Source of the DNA: Perca fluviatilis | Taxonomy: Eukaryota > Chordata > Actinopteri > Perciformes > Percidae | Assembly: GCF_010015445.1 (NCBI RefSeq) | Contig: NC_053134.1 | Coordinates: 9,309,265-9,373,264, forward strand | Reading direction: 5' to 3' | DNA: 64,000 nucleotides | Shown: one piece after another, positions 1 through 13,167 of the stretch | How the letters are laid out: every line of letters starts with the position of its first letter | How positions within the stretch are numbered: the stretch's first letter is position 1 | The notes under the pieces: generated by a model | Database searches by the model: none | What the model was told of the DNA's origin: nothing | The model's input: the letters and a program-made list of their open reading frames with translations, nothing else | Made by a program: the position numbers and the translations under genes

Positions 1-3000
1 TCATTCGGTCATGATTTTTTCACGCGTTTCACTATATGACAACTTAATTGGATCAATTGCTGCTCTAATGGTGGTAGTCTAATGTACTGTTCGCATATTT
101 GGGCCAATTCAACACAATAAATCAGGAGCTGCCGTTTGCAGCTTTAGCAGTGGCAGGTGGCCAGGTCCTACAGGGTCCTGTAGATAAGAGGCTGAGGAGG
201 CTCCTGGTCCTTAGCATCGACACCAACTCTGCTCTCTGAAATTCTATTCAACTCAATTCATTTCTGCAGCTCTCGTGACAACTGTCAAGTGCGTGTTCTA
301 TGGATTATCAAGAGTAATAAGCAGCACATATTTGTGTTACAATTTGGCTTTATACATACAAGAAAAAGGACCTTATTGTGGATTTTATTGCAGCTTTGTT
401 TTATTTGATAGCTATAGTGTGCTGCCAAACATTTACTGCCAAACCCCCACAGAGACAACACTACAGCAGGGATTTATAACCACTTGAGGAAATGAGTGGG
501 TGCATGGGAAGTTTATCACGGCGGGATTATGGCTACGGAAAAGCCCCGCGTAGATGTAAACGGCATCTACAGGAGGACTGAAAAATACTTTGCTGGTTTA
601 TTATAGTCGCCATAGTGCCCTCAAGTCAGACTGTGTTTCAGACAAAGGGGAGAATATTCACATCAAACCTAATCCAGCTTCGGTGGTGGGAATATCACAA
701 AAATAAATGTTACGATTTAAGATGACATTTAAATGAACCGTGAACTTTTGAAAGCAACTTTTGGTTTGTGGTAATAAAACACCAGAGTATTTTTACAGAA
801 GCAGCTAAACTTGTATGCAACTACATGGCCACACACACACACACACACTTTATTTGACAGTTAGTCCGCTGCCTAACATTTACAGTCTGTCCTTCTCCTC
901 CTTTTAGACAACTGACATCAGCTGTGTTTTCTCTGAGGCTTGCTACAGCTATGCGTGTCTCCGATCAAAGCAGGTGTTGGCTAAAAGCTCACAATCACAC
1001 TGTCAATGTTGCTGTTCATTTGGGTGTAACCATGACAATGATGCACCAATATATCATAGGCCTCTCAAAAGACTGGATGACGGCTTCCCGTCTCTGGTTG
1101 GCATCATCCTTTTCCTAAACCAATCACAGGAGCAGGGCACGTCCAGTCCTGTCTAACATTTGCCAACCAGCTAGAAGAAAGAAAAAAACAAAAAAAAAGA
1201 AAGGGCTGATGGAATGCCTAGTTGTACAATTCTGCACTTGGCAACAATAGAACAACATTTAGCCAACACTGACACTCTATCAGCACTTTCAGCAACTCAG
1301 TGGAGCTTGTGATTGTGAGTCTTCCCCCCCCCCCCCCCTTCCAGTCTGCTTTTTTCATCCTCTCTTCTGGGAAGCAGATTCCCGGCATGTCTGCCCAAAC
1401 ACGGAAATCAAATCCTCCTGAGCCAAAACGTAGCCCAGATAACCAAACAAATCTTGTTTTTACTTGCTTTCCTTCCATTCTGCAGTCTGTGCTTACAATA
1501 CAGGAAAAAGATGTCGGATTCATTCTTCCAACTGGTTTGCAGTGGAAAAGAGACGTCACAGAAACTAAGGCCTGGCTTTCAAACTGAACGCAAAATCCAC
1601 TGAGCTTTGCATTTACACCAACTCTGACAGATTAAAATAATCTGGATCTATAATTTACAGACAAGGTATTATCTGCAGATTTACTACTTCGGTCAAGGTC
1701 CTCTGTGGAGGCCCCTGACATTCCAGCTTTGTGCTTCACAGAGATTCCTTGTGGACACAAGGACAGGAGCAGGGAGGCTGAAAGTCACATCGGATTAACG
1801 CCTGACAATGGAAATGTTCCTGCAGCTGGAAAAGTGTTGGAATGGACACCTACCCCACACGCACGCACACACGCACGCACTGAGGTTAGACAGCCCCACC
1901 TCCAGCCTCTCCTTCTGCCTGTCAGTTAGAGCAGATGATGTCCAACCACCTCCTAGTACTACTACAAGCCAACATTGAAAACCGGAGCTAAACTGGAAAC
2001 ATCAAGAAGTCCAGTTTCTGTCTCTTTATACAGAAAACCCAATGTGCTTAATAGGGCTGGGTATTTAATAATTCCCTCAACTTGTCCTCGTCAATTTTAC
2101 GCATAGTGAAGGACAAGCAGAATAAAGCTCAGCCGATGTGTGTCAGCATTAACCTTGTTGTGTTATCACTGATGAATAAAACAGCATCCTTTTTTTACAG
2201 TCCGTATAACTTGAAAAGAAAAGTGAAAGTACAGGGCAACAAGGTCTAGCACTAAAACCTCACGGGACCAGCTTTTTCGATTATGATGCCATCTTGGCAA
2301 AGTACCACGTCAGCGTCATGTCCAAAGTCACTCGGGGTCATTTCAAAAATAAAGTTTGGAGATACTCGAGGCATAAAAATACAGCTCAGCTGCTGCACTC
2401 TGGCGTCATTTCAGGTTTCCTTTTCTTCTCACTGAGGGTTTTTATCTCAAAGCCTCGCACCCCGGGAGGTCCCTGCTGTTTGTCGGAGGCAGGTTGTTTT
2501 AAGCCGCAGCGCTGCAGTCTTTCTGCGGCCTCCAGCCTTTCCTCAAACAACCCCGTATTAGTGGGTCAGCCGAGTGCTGCTGGAGACAGGCAAAAATGTA
2601 GCTCTACAGCTGCGCACTGGCTGAGACCATTATAAATGGACAAAAGCCGAGAGAGGCGGAGGGGAGGAGGTAGTGTGGGAAAAATGGAAAGCAAAATGCA
2701 ACCAATAATTAAGGTGGCATTAGTCAACTTGAATGCCATTGCCAAGCAACACAAAGGAAAAGTCAGTCCCTTTCACTAAACTACAGTGCCAACATTGTAG
2801 AAAACCCTGAAAAGCTGAGTTAAGTGTACGACCACTGTGGGCAGTCTTTCTACATCACTGGGCCAACATGGAGATCTCGAAGTCCAACTGGTAAACTCAA
2901 GCCAGGAGACACAAGGGTTTAAGGGACCAAACCAAGCTAATTTAATCCAGGGTCCACGACTCCCAGAATGGAAACCACCACTAACAGACGGTTAGTAACA

Positions 3001-4589
3001 TTGCGCCGTTACAGGAGGAGTAGCTTGAGCAGCACCAGCAATTGGCTTCAGTGCTCCGTCTGCATCTTCACAGGATGCATTCAGGCACAGTATTGAATTG
3101 TAAGTCACCCCCGTATTGGCATGATGATTAACCACAGCTCCTTCGGTTGTGGAAAGGGGCTGTGGGTGAGATGATAGAGGAACTGAGCAAGTCTGGGGTC
3201 TGATAGTGACCTGATCATGAGATTAGATTAATAAAATATATTTGCTCCTGGCAACAACAAAAAAAGTCAAGCTGTCAGTTTTAGCACAAAACACCAGTTA
3301 TCACTGTAAACAATTAGTTTGCTAAATAGTAACCAGTCACATACTACACTCCATGATAATGTATCACTATGAAACATCTTTCCCAGCATCCTGCAGCACG
3401 ACACCCCCGCTACAGTTTGAGGTTGTGACATTGGCCTTTACACAAACCCACCTAAGTGCAGAACACTTAAGGGCTTTTATCCCAGATTGCATTACTACAC
3501 AAAAAACCAGAAGGTCTTCTCCTCCACTTCCATTTTTTTCTCCAAAGCAGCTAAAGGTTAATCTCATTAGAAATAATTGCATTAGCTGTGGGCTTTAAGG
3601 ATTTAAGCAGCGTCTCTTTAATTTTTTTATTTTTTTTATCATTTTTTTTTTTTTATAAATATATGCCAGTTTCAAATCTACACATAAGGTTGTTGCCCTT
3701 TATCAGTTATCTGGCCGCTGGGGATTCAGTGTAAGAGCGTAGATTTCTGTGTTCGCATACTCGTGCATCAGTGCATGGTCTAAATGATGTCTGATGGCAG
3801 AGAGAGATTCTGTAATTACACCAGCTGCCTGTGAGCGACAGAGCCTCTGAGTGCTGTGGTGTCAGTTCACACCTGGCTCAGACCCAGACTGGCAATCGTA
3901 CTCCCGAGTGCTGCGGCTAGGCCAAGAGGTCATGAACCTGTCCTGCACTGTGGTCATCCAGGTACGAATCGCAAGGACTGCTTTCTTTTCTTCTTCCAAA
4001 CAGAAGTGCACAACAAAAAGCTGAGGGCTAGATGAGGTCAGCTAACAGACGGGCAGTAATGCTCAACCCCCTGAACTTCTGTTAAGAATCGAGAGAGAGT
4101 GGGGGAGGTTTCTCTGAAGCCTGCATTTGGTAACTGCTTTTTACTTCCAACCATAAACATCGTCAGCACGTAGATACAAACCTTCAGGAATAACGAATGA
4201 AGCCCAGTATTATAAAGGGTCACTTTTTACACTGCTTAGAGGTTATAAATAACCAAAATCAAACCCATAAACCTCTTATAAGTACCAAAACCACACTGTC
4301 TCCACTTACTTGCAGAATGTTGGGATATAGAAGCAGCGTACAACGGTCTATTCTGCGTGTGATTTCATCCTACAGAAATACAAGATTCTGAGACTTGGGA
4401 AGCAACTGTCCTGCCACTTTTCAAAAAATATTCTCAATTAACAGCAAAGTTCTGCATTATAACACTCTGATAAACTTGGTCTATACTGTAAATGGACTTT
4501 TATTTATTTATTTTTTTATTAATTTTTTTTACAAACACAAAAGCTGCCTTTATTTAGCATTTACTCAAAGATGAATAACAGTCAATTGG

Positions 4590-4900
4590 AGTTCAAACAA
4601 TTAGTCGATTGACAGAATTAGATTAATTCTTTGAAAAACAAAACAAAAATGTAATTGCCAAAAATGTCCTGGTTACGACTGCTCAGATATGAATATTTAC
4701 AGTTTTTCTCAGTCCTCTATGATAGTAAATTGAATATATTGGGTTTTGGACTGTTGGTTGAAAAAAAACAAGCATATTTGAAGATGTTTTCTTGAATTTT
4801 GGGAAGGTTTGATTGGAATTTTCCATAATTGACATTTTAGAGCCCATAAAGATAAATTAAGAAAATCTGGAGATTAATCAAAAATTTAAAACATTGCAGT
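4590..4900 (-). repeat. Dispersed repeat family C, fragment
   Basis: On the minus strand it carries 'ccaacagtccaaaacccaat', 'ttactatcatagaggactga' and 'actgtaaatattcatatctg', matching the order of blocks in the other copies. Confidence 0.5.
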
Positions 4901-5262
4901 AGTCAACATATGATCTTCATTCTTTTCTTAAATGCCTTTTTAAAACCCTTAACCCAATATGAAAGCCCACACATTTCTTAATGTTTCCCCTGAAGGCTGT
5001 AAGGAGATATGAATTTGTGGATGCAGTGTATTTTACAGATTCAAGTCATTTAGATATCCCTTTCCACAAAAACTGTTCCAATAAAAATAAAAAATCATCA
5101 CTACTTGTTAAACAACAAATGTCATCCACTGCAAGGCCACCAAGAGCTCTAAGGATTCATTTTAATGACTCTGCGCCGATTCCCTTAAAGCTCAGTGTCG
5201 GGGCATTTACAGGAAACTTATCACAACATCAGCGGTCACATACAAATGAAATATTGATCAGA

Positions 5263-5409
5263 CAAGTTAAACCAGAGGAAGTGGTAACATGAACACTATT
5301 CTCATCAGAAGATCGTTTTGGATACAGAAACTACAACAAGTTAAACCAGAGGAAGTGGTAACATGAAACTATTCTCATCAGAAGATTGTTTTGGATACAG
5401 AAACCACAA
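5263..5409. repeat. 74-bp tandem duplication (two copies)
   Basis: Copy 1 is 5263-5336, copy 2 is 5337-5409. They differ by one missing base (gaacac versus gaaac) and a few substitutions, so the duplication is recent. No coding role. Confidence 0.9.
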
Positions 5410-7371
5410 CATCACCAGGCCACAAAAACGGAACGCACAACACACCGCGCGTAAAACCTCACTTTACTTCTCACTATAGAGCAAATCATATGGGGAGTTT
5501 ATTATGAAAGGAATAATGAATTGAGTGTTTGAGGACACAGACTTTGATGAGTTTCATTTTCACCCAGCATGCATTGGCGATGTGGTTTTGCAATTCTTCA
5601 GCTGTAGAGAGCTCAGTGGCCTTATGAAGAAGCAATTCCCAAAGCGGCTGACAATAGGGCTCATGCTTTCAGCAGCTTGACACACTCACACATGTACAGT
5701 AGACATGCAGTGATGATGGGAACAGGCCTTATTGGGGAGGCGGTATCAAGCCCTTATCACAGAAACCGAGCCGAGCAAAGCCAATGCTGCCCTGTGACTT
5801 ATCTTGCAGGCTCATGTTCCTAATGTGGAAAGCAGCATGGATCAGGATATCACCGAGGCTCAGCGGCCAATTCCTCGAAGCTGCCTTTACTGCTCCGTGA
5901 AACCTGTTCACTCTGGGGGTGATCACTCAATATCAACCTTCAATGGAATCATCTCATTTAATGACTCGAAACAAACCTAAATTTCTTTTTCCTAATAATG
6001 TTCTCTGAAGTTTCCCGGAAACTAGGTAATTTGGTACAGCTTTTAGAGAACATTGACATTTCCTTGTAAGAAAGCCTCAATTTAAACCCAATTAAATATT
6101 CATTCAGTATTTTATCTGAAACTTTTTTTTTTTTTTAAACTATATGCTGGCTTGTAGACAAATGTCACATTTTTGAATGTTCAGTGACCTGCACTGATGA
6201 AAGACTAGTTTGCACTGACAATTAGTTGGAATCAACTAATTGGAGGCCAATTAATTGGATACCAATTGACACTTCCATTTAATTGGTACCAAATTGACAT
6301 TTCTAGGAAACTTCCTGGGAAATTATTCAGAAATTAAGAATCCCTAAAATACTGTTGAAAATGCGTACAAGAGGTTTCACATCTCATGACAGACCTCAAC
6401 CACTTAAAATATATGGTGATGGCAGGAAAGAAATATATTCAAGACCTTTCTAAATGAAAATTTAAGACCAATACCGTGAGGGAACTTAAATCTGATGCTT
6501 TTCCTAACCTGCAGATACAGTTATGCACATTGGGTTCAGTTTGGACCCACATTTCATATAGATTTGCCATGATATACATGTGATACATCTGATATTGTGA
6601 CACTTATAGCCATATCACACATCAAAGGGGTAAATGATTGCGCAATAATTGAGGATTCTCTCTTAATCCAAGAGTTGCATATGTTAGTCACATGTATATA
6701 CACTGCAGCCTATGTGGCATGATATAACTACACACCATCTTGTAACTCATGACTTGTTTGTGCTTTTGAACAACCAGTTCGCTTGCATGAAAACAAATAT
6801 TTGTGACCAAGTCATTTAATCAGGTATCCTGTGCAAAGATATATTACAGTGAACATGTAACACCAAGTTCTATGCTCTACTTTATACACACAATCGATAG
6901 CTTCACTTTGTGCTGCTGCCGGTCAGGTTTATAATTAATGACACAGGAAGTCTGACGTCCGTTGGTGACATGTTAGTCTCTCCCATCCATCCGATTACAG
7001 CCGAGGTGGAAAACACACTGATGGTTTGGACACGGACACACACGGCTGTCTGCTGGGAACAAGGCGAGGTGGAGAGATTAAAAGACTGCTCTCTTCCTGG
7101 GAAGGAGCCACTCCGCGACACACCGTACCCTTCCGCCAGAGTAACTTTTTTTGGGGTGAATGTGGCTCTTTAAGTGGCCAGATGCTTTTATGCTTCATTT
7201 GAAGCAAACAAACAGGGTGGCAAACAGAATTACTTTGGAATTAGCAATAAGGGGGTGGTTACAAGAGTCTTCTCATTGCCCAGACAAGTCATTAATAATG
7301 CTGCAACTCATTACTTTCTACGTACATTTATTTTTTCCATCATCGTTTAATCTATAAAATGCCAGTGCTGG

Positions 7372-7413
7372 GATAAAGCTTGACATCAGGCACGCCAGAT
7401 GTCAGGCTTTATC
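7372..7413. other. Near-perfect hairpin: 16-bp stem, 10-nt loop
   Basis: Left arm GATAAAGCTTGACATC (7372-7387), loop AGGCACGCCA, right arm GATGTCAGGCTTTATC (7398-7413). Only one position is not Watson-Crick and it would be a G-U pair in RNA read from the plus strand. It lies in a unique-looking stretch, not in a recognised repeat. The arms contain paired TGACA and GATAA motifs, so it may equally be a DNA binding palindrome. Confidence 0.8.
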
Positions 7414-10400
7414 TTTTCCTCCCGCTGTCTGTTTAACAAGGGCACGGTCGCTGGATCCGCCCAAGAAGAGTGGCTTATTTACATTTCTTTAAACCAATCG
7501 CAGAGTGTCGTTGTCGTCTATCGCCCCCACCCCCTATTCCAAAAATAATTAGCGGTGTAGCCAGACCAATTGAGGGGTGTCAATTTAAAAATAAAAATAA
7601 AATAAAAAATAAAAATCAGCTAATCACCATACATTGAAAGATTTCAAGCAGAAGCTGGTACCAGCAAATAGTATCTTTTTCATGAATGACTTAAAGCTGC
7701 ACCAAATCAATATTCTATAATAGCAATGGATCAAATGACTTGTTTTACCATTTAAAATTTTTTATAAAATTTAAAAAAAAAGTATAAGTCATAGTGACAA
7801 ACCCACAGAATCACCCAAAATCAAATTTGAGCGAGTGAGCATTTAGCAGTAAAAGAGCCAGATATTTTTATCAAGGTTTGGTGGAGACTGAAACAGAGCT
7901 AGAGTGTGAGTAACTGGACTTCGATGAATCCAGAAACATGACAAATGAATGCCAATGTTGCTCCATGTCCACTGGCAACCCTTTGCTAAGACGTTAGCCA
8001 TAACAACTAAAAGGTTATTTCAGTGTTGTGTTTACAGCTTGTGTGCAATGCAATCAATTCCCAAAATTGTCCACCAATTTTTTTAGCACACCAAACTAAA
8101 AGCAAAATGTAATGACTTTGACCTGAAAAGCAAATACATGGTAATAATGAATAGGCCATACAGTCACTTGATAGTCAACTTGCTGCCTTTATCTCCTCTG
8201 TATCCTTCCAGTACTGGGATGCGTGGTGTGCCTGCATGGAGGATGCAATGACAATTAGCTGCTGCTCTTATTTCAGTTCCACTAATTAGCAGGCAAGTGA
8301 AAGGAAATGCCCTGGTAGATTGTAATGCTCAGGTCTCAGGGAAAGAAAGGACCATCAAGTATTAAAGAGGAAGGTCTTGGCTGCCGGCCATACTGGCCGA
8401 GCATAGGACGGGTAGGCGGTTTTTTCTTCAAAAAAAAAAAAAGGTCCCCGACAGCCAGGGTTGGGCCACCCTGACATCCCTAATGGGGTCGAAGACAAAC
8501 GTCACTCTACATTAGCCCCAGAGGCTGATACTTTTACTCCTAGGTGAAGAGAGTAAATATGAGAGAAGGCAAACTTTTCCCTCTTAAGCAACTAAACATT
8601 ATAGCCTCAAGAATGAGCGGCTTGCAGCCAAGTCAGGTAGCCAGTTGTAGCCCGATATGGAGAATCTTGTATGTTTCGGGTAGTGAACAAAGGATGCACT
8701 TTCAATCCCTGCAGATACAAATGAGGAACTTTGGGTTAATTTGTGGTGTCGTATTTACCAAGTGTCAGCAACAGAGCCTTCAAACAGCAAGAGCAACTTT
8801 AACCCTAAGTCCCTAAACTAAACGGCAGGTAATAAATAGCAAATGTGCCAGCTAATTTCTCAGTTGCAATCAATCAGCTCGTCCTTCTGGGCACTATACA
8901 TTAGCAGATACAAACCTGTGAACATTTTGACCTGCTCCGGATAATTATCGTAAAGTAAAACCAAAAGTATGAAACCGCTGTCATTTTATAGACTCCTGGT
9001 TTCAACCAGTACAAAAAGCCATCAGTTTAGTTTAAGAAACTCATCGGACTTCTGTAAGGAATCTCTAAAAGACGTGTTCGTTTGATTTCTGAGGAGGAAG
9101 GAGAGGCTGGGGTCGAATTGAAAGTTAAGCAAAAGGTTTAATGAAACAGCATGATGAAAACGACATGACAAAAACAAAATGATACACTGCAGCTGACAGC
9201 TGACTGAAATGACATGCCTCCTCTTCAGGAATTACATCAATCAGTCCTGAGACATGACAAAACAAATACACTGTAAAACAGCAGTCTGCTAACCTGCTTC
9301 CCCTTGCGGGGTCACAGTTGCAGCCCTGAAATCATCTCCGTTTCCGAATTATATTCCTGTCTCTCAGGTTAAGGACACACCTCTGAATTTCAGGTTTACT
9401 CCAGGTCACAGACAAGTCATTTAACATGGTAGTGCCGATTCTGTTCAAGTTTACAGAGTTTGCATTTCCTTTGTTCTAATTAAGTCTGGCCCCGCAGGGA
9501 GTGGCTCCCCAAAAGTTGTTTAAACAATAAGTCTTCTAGAGCATCTACATTCATGCTAAATAACAGACATGACCTAATCAATTCTTTAGAAGCTTGAGAA
9601 GGTGTGAGCCAGACAAATGCTGATTAGGCTTAATCAGTATTGAAACATTCCTTCACTCAGTCACACAACAGTTTACATTTTTTACCTAAAAGTATGTTGT
9701 ACTAAAACATAAGCATGGTTTTAACTTTTATCTTCAACACTTCCTCTTCTATCAAGTTAAAACATCCTTTCTCTCCTTAACTCACACTCCATGGTTTACA
9801 CATTAAAAGAATGCATTTTAATGTTTATATCCAACTCCAATATCCTGTTTCAACAACAAAAATACATCACATTGAGATCTTTTCATGCAGCCTTATACAG
9901 TATATTCAAGTCACCCACTGAATAGGGGAAGCCTGCGATGTATGATTTGCACCGCTCACAAACCGAGTGCAAATAGTTGTTTTGGAGAACAAATTGATGT
10001 TTTTGTCCTCTTCTAGTGACTGTGGAAGTTTTTTTTGGTTTGTTTTTTTAATCATCATCAGGACCCTTTCTGTTCACTCCTGGGTGGTTATGACTCATCA
10101 GTTGAATCACTTATCTCATACAGTAATCTCTTGTGTAAACCGGTAAAGTGGTGTTGCAACAACTGCCAGCTCATCACAGGGTGAAACATTCACTTAACAT
10201 TGCAAGAAGAATATTCACTGCCGTCACCAAAGCTATTGGTACAAGGTCAAATAGAATGGTCGAGAAGTATAACCCAATCTAGAATCAGAATGGGTAAACC
10301 ATTATTGACTGTTATGATCTAGCAGTTAAGGGTCAATGAAAACTGTTAAGGTTTGTTAGTGCGTAATTTACTGTAGCTAAATCTTTATTTAAAAAAACAT

Positions 10401-10810
10401 GTTATTCTTAAGTTCTGAATTGCCTTTGTTCTTAATTTCATTAATTATTATCCATTCAAACTGTATACGGTTATACCGTCAAAATCATTTCTTCCCACTC
10501 TTTAAAGCACTTTATTATAAATTCAATTAGATTTAGGTGACTGATCTGCATTAGGGTTTTTATAGCTACATATTGCACCTTCTACGATCATGTTAAATAA
10601 AGTAATAAAAAGCAAATGAAAGATCCACCGTTTCTATAAACAATCTGCGATATGTAACATTATTTCAGCATTTATCTTATGAAAAAAATAAATAAAAAAT
10701 AATTTTTCAACTAAATATCGCACAGTCGATTGATCGCGGTCTTCACGATTAGCTAATCGCATTCTTTCAATCCGCGGTTTCGATTTCATTCAGCCCTAAT
10801 CTGCACACTT

Positions 10811-11003
10811 TTAAAAAGATATTTTGGGCATTTTAGGCCTTCATTATACAGGACAGCTGAATATGTGAAAGGGGACAGATAGAGGAAACGAAATGCAGCA
10901 AAGGGCCGCAGGTCGGAATCGAAACCGTGACTGCTGCGTCAAGGACTGAGCCTTAGTACATGGGTCGCCCGCTCAACCAGGTGAGCTATCCAGGCGCCCC
11001 ATG
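10811..11003 (-). mobile_element. tRNA-derived SINE with 12-bp target duplication
   Basis: Minus strand starts 'ggggcgcctggatagctcac', an A-box-like region, then 'ggtttcgattccgacc', a B box (GGTTCGANNCC type), followed by a tRNA-unrelated body with an AT-rich 3' end. Flanked by identical ATCTGCACACTT at 10799-10810 and 11004-11015, which fixes both edges. Confidence 0.85.
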
Positions 11004-11538
11004 ATCTGCACACTTAAGATATCTTAGAGTGGTCTTGTGAGGAGGTCATTGGCTTCAATAATCATCACTGGGTGACTCAGTCACTGGTAAATCCTCGCCG
11101 TTACCCTCCAGTGACAGGCTGTTAAGGAGCACCAATGTCCATGTGAGGTTCAATGTCATTCAACCCATCGGATTATCCCCCTTTGGTTATTAAGAGCCAG
11201 GAGGCCTGCAGGAAACACAGATGGAGAGTGATGCTGCAAGGTGACCAAGGGTAATTTACAACATCTGCTTGAGCCTTCAACTTAAAAAAATAAATAAATA
11301 AATAAAAAAGGGCTATACCAGTGACTTTTACTATACATTATACGCCGTATATATTTTACGTCATAGCTAACATTTGCAGTGTTTTAGAAATTTGTATTTA
11401 CCATCAGCCATTGCTTTCCGATCAGTTTCATGCAGTGGGAAAATCAAGATAATACAAAACAGGGTTGGGTATAAAAGGCTGTACATCAATTGCTTTTTTG
11501 GTAACGTAATGGATTACCTATTGGAATTACACCATTTA

Positions 11539-13167
11539 CAGTGCCTTGCGAAAGTATTCGGCCCCCTTGAACTTTTCGACCTTTTGCCACATTTCAGGCC
11601 TCAAACATAAAGATATAAAACTGTAATTTTTTGTGAAGAATCAACAACAAGTGGGACACAATCATGAAGTGGAACGAAATTTATTGGATATTTCAAACCT
11701 TTTAAACAAATAAAAAACTGAAATATTGGGCGTGCAAAATTATTCAGCCCCCTTAAGTTAATACTTTGTAGCGCCACCTTTTGCTGCGATTACAGCTGTA
11801 AGTCGCTTGGGGTATGTCTCTATCAGTTTTGCACATCGAGAGACTGACATTTTTGCCCATTCCTCCTTGCAAAACAGCTCGAGCTCAGTGAGGTTGGATG
11901 GAGAGCGTTTGTGAACAGCAGTTTTCAGTTCTTTCCACAGATTCTCGATTGGATTCAGGTCTGGACTTTGACTTGGCCATTCTAACACCTGGATATGTTT
12001 ATTTGTGAACCATTCCATTGTAGATTTTGCTTTATGTTTTGGATCATTGTCTTGTTGGAAGACAAATCTCCATCCCAGTCTCAGGTCTTTTGCAGACTCC
12101 ATCAGGTTTTCTTCCAGAATGGTCCTGTATTTGGCTCCATCCATCTTCCCATCAATTTTAACCATCTTCCCTGTCCCTGCTGAAGAAAAGCAGGCCCAAA
12201 CCATGATGCTGCCACCACCATGTTTTACAGTGGGGATGGTGTGTTCGGGGTGATGAGCTGTGTTGCTTTTACGCCAAACATAACGTTTTGCATTGTTGCC
12301 AAAAGTTCGATTTTGGTTTCATCTGACCAGAGCACCTTCTTCCACATGTTTGGTGTGTCTCCCAGGTGGCTTTTGGCAAACTTTAAACGACACTTTTATG
12401 GATATCTTTAAGAAATGGCTTTCTTCTTGCCACTCTTCCATAAAGGCCAGATTTGTGCAGTATACGACGTGATTGTTGTCCTATGGACAGAGTCTCCCAC
12501 CTCAGCTGTAGATCTCTGCAGTTCATCCAGAGTGATCATGGGCCTCTTGGCTGCATCTCTGATCAGTCTTCTCATTGTATGAGCTGAAAGTTTAGAGGGA
12601 CGGCCGGGTCTTCGTAGATTTGTAGTGGTCTGATACTCCTTCCATTTCAATATTATCGCTTGCACAGTGCTCCTTGGGATGTTTAAAGCTTGGGAAATCT
12701 TTTTGTATCCAAATCCGGCTTTAAACTTCCCCACAACAGTATCTCGGACCTGCCTGGTGTGTTCCTTGTTCTTCATGATGCTCTCTGCGCTTTACACGGA
12801 CCTCTGACACTATCACAGAGCAGGTGCATTTATACGGAGACTTGATTACACACAGCTGGATTCTATTTATCATCATTAGTCATTTAGGTCAACATTGGAT
12901 CATTCAGAGATCCTCACTGAACTTCTGGAGAGAGTTTGCTGCACTGAAAGTAAAGGGGCTGAATAATTTTGCACGCCCACTTTTTCAGTTTTTTATTTGT
13001 TAAAAAAGTTTGAAATAGCCAATGAATTTCGTTCCACTTCATAATTGGGACCCACTTGTTGTTGATTCTTCACAAAAAATTACAGTTTTATATCTTTATG
13101 TTTGAGGCCTGAAATGTGGCAAAAGGTCGAAACGTTCAAGGGGGCCGAATACTTTCGCAAGGCACTG
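11539..13167 (-). mobile_element. Tc1/mariner-type transposon, full length, dead
   Basis: 1629 bp bounded by TA on both sides (11537-11538 and 13168-13169), the Tc1/mariner target. Ends start CAGTGCCTTGCGAAAGTATT; the outer 34 bp are identical in inverted orientation and similarity continues for about 215 bp (11539-11754 against about 12955-13167), an IR/DR-type arrangement. A broken transposase gene fills the middle on the minus strand. Long clean ends with a broken gene suggest a moderately young copy mobilised by another transposase. Confidence 0.95.
11758..12776 (-). pseudogene. Tc1-like transposase, frame-shifted
   Basis: Start MKNKEHTRQVRDTVVGKFKA at 12776, followed by a paired helix-turn-helix DNA-binding region (FGYKKISQALNIPRSTVQAI) and the GRPSKLSAHTMRRLIRDA segment. 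The C-terminal half, from 12204 to the stop at 11758, has the catalytic-domain motifs MVWACFSSAGTGKMVKIDGK, QDNDPKHKAKS (second Asp of DDE) and WPSQSPDLNPIENLWKELK (Glu). The span of 1019 nt is one base short of a 340-codon gene. Between about 12470 and 12204 the frame changes more than once and stops occur, so no complete protein is made. Confidence 0.93.

Larger units (their letters stand above)
1..11538. other. Non-coding flank downstream of magi2, left part
   Basis: No gene is supported. Small features: a short CA run (829-848), a C-run (1325-1339), a 74-bp tandem duplication, a family C fragment (about 4590-4900) and a SINE (10811-11003). Blocks at about 3715-3980, 7160-7440 and 8220-8340 look unique and GC-balanced, and could be conserved regulatory sequence. 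Open frames here are short and share no recognisable motif. Confidence 0.6.
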
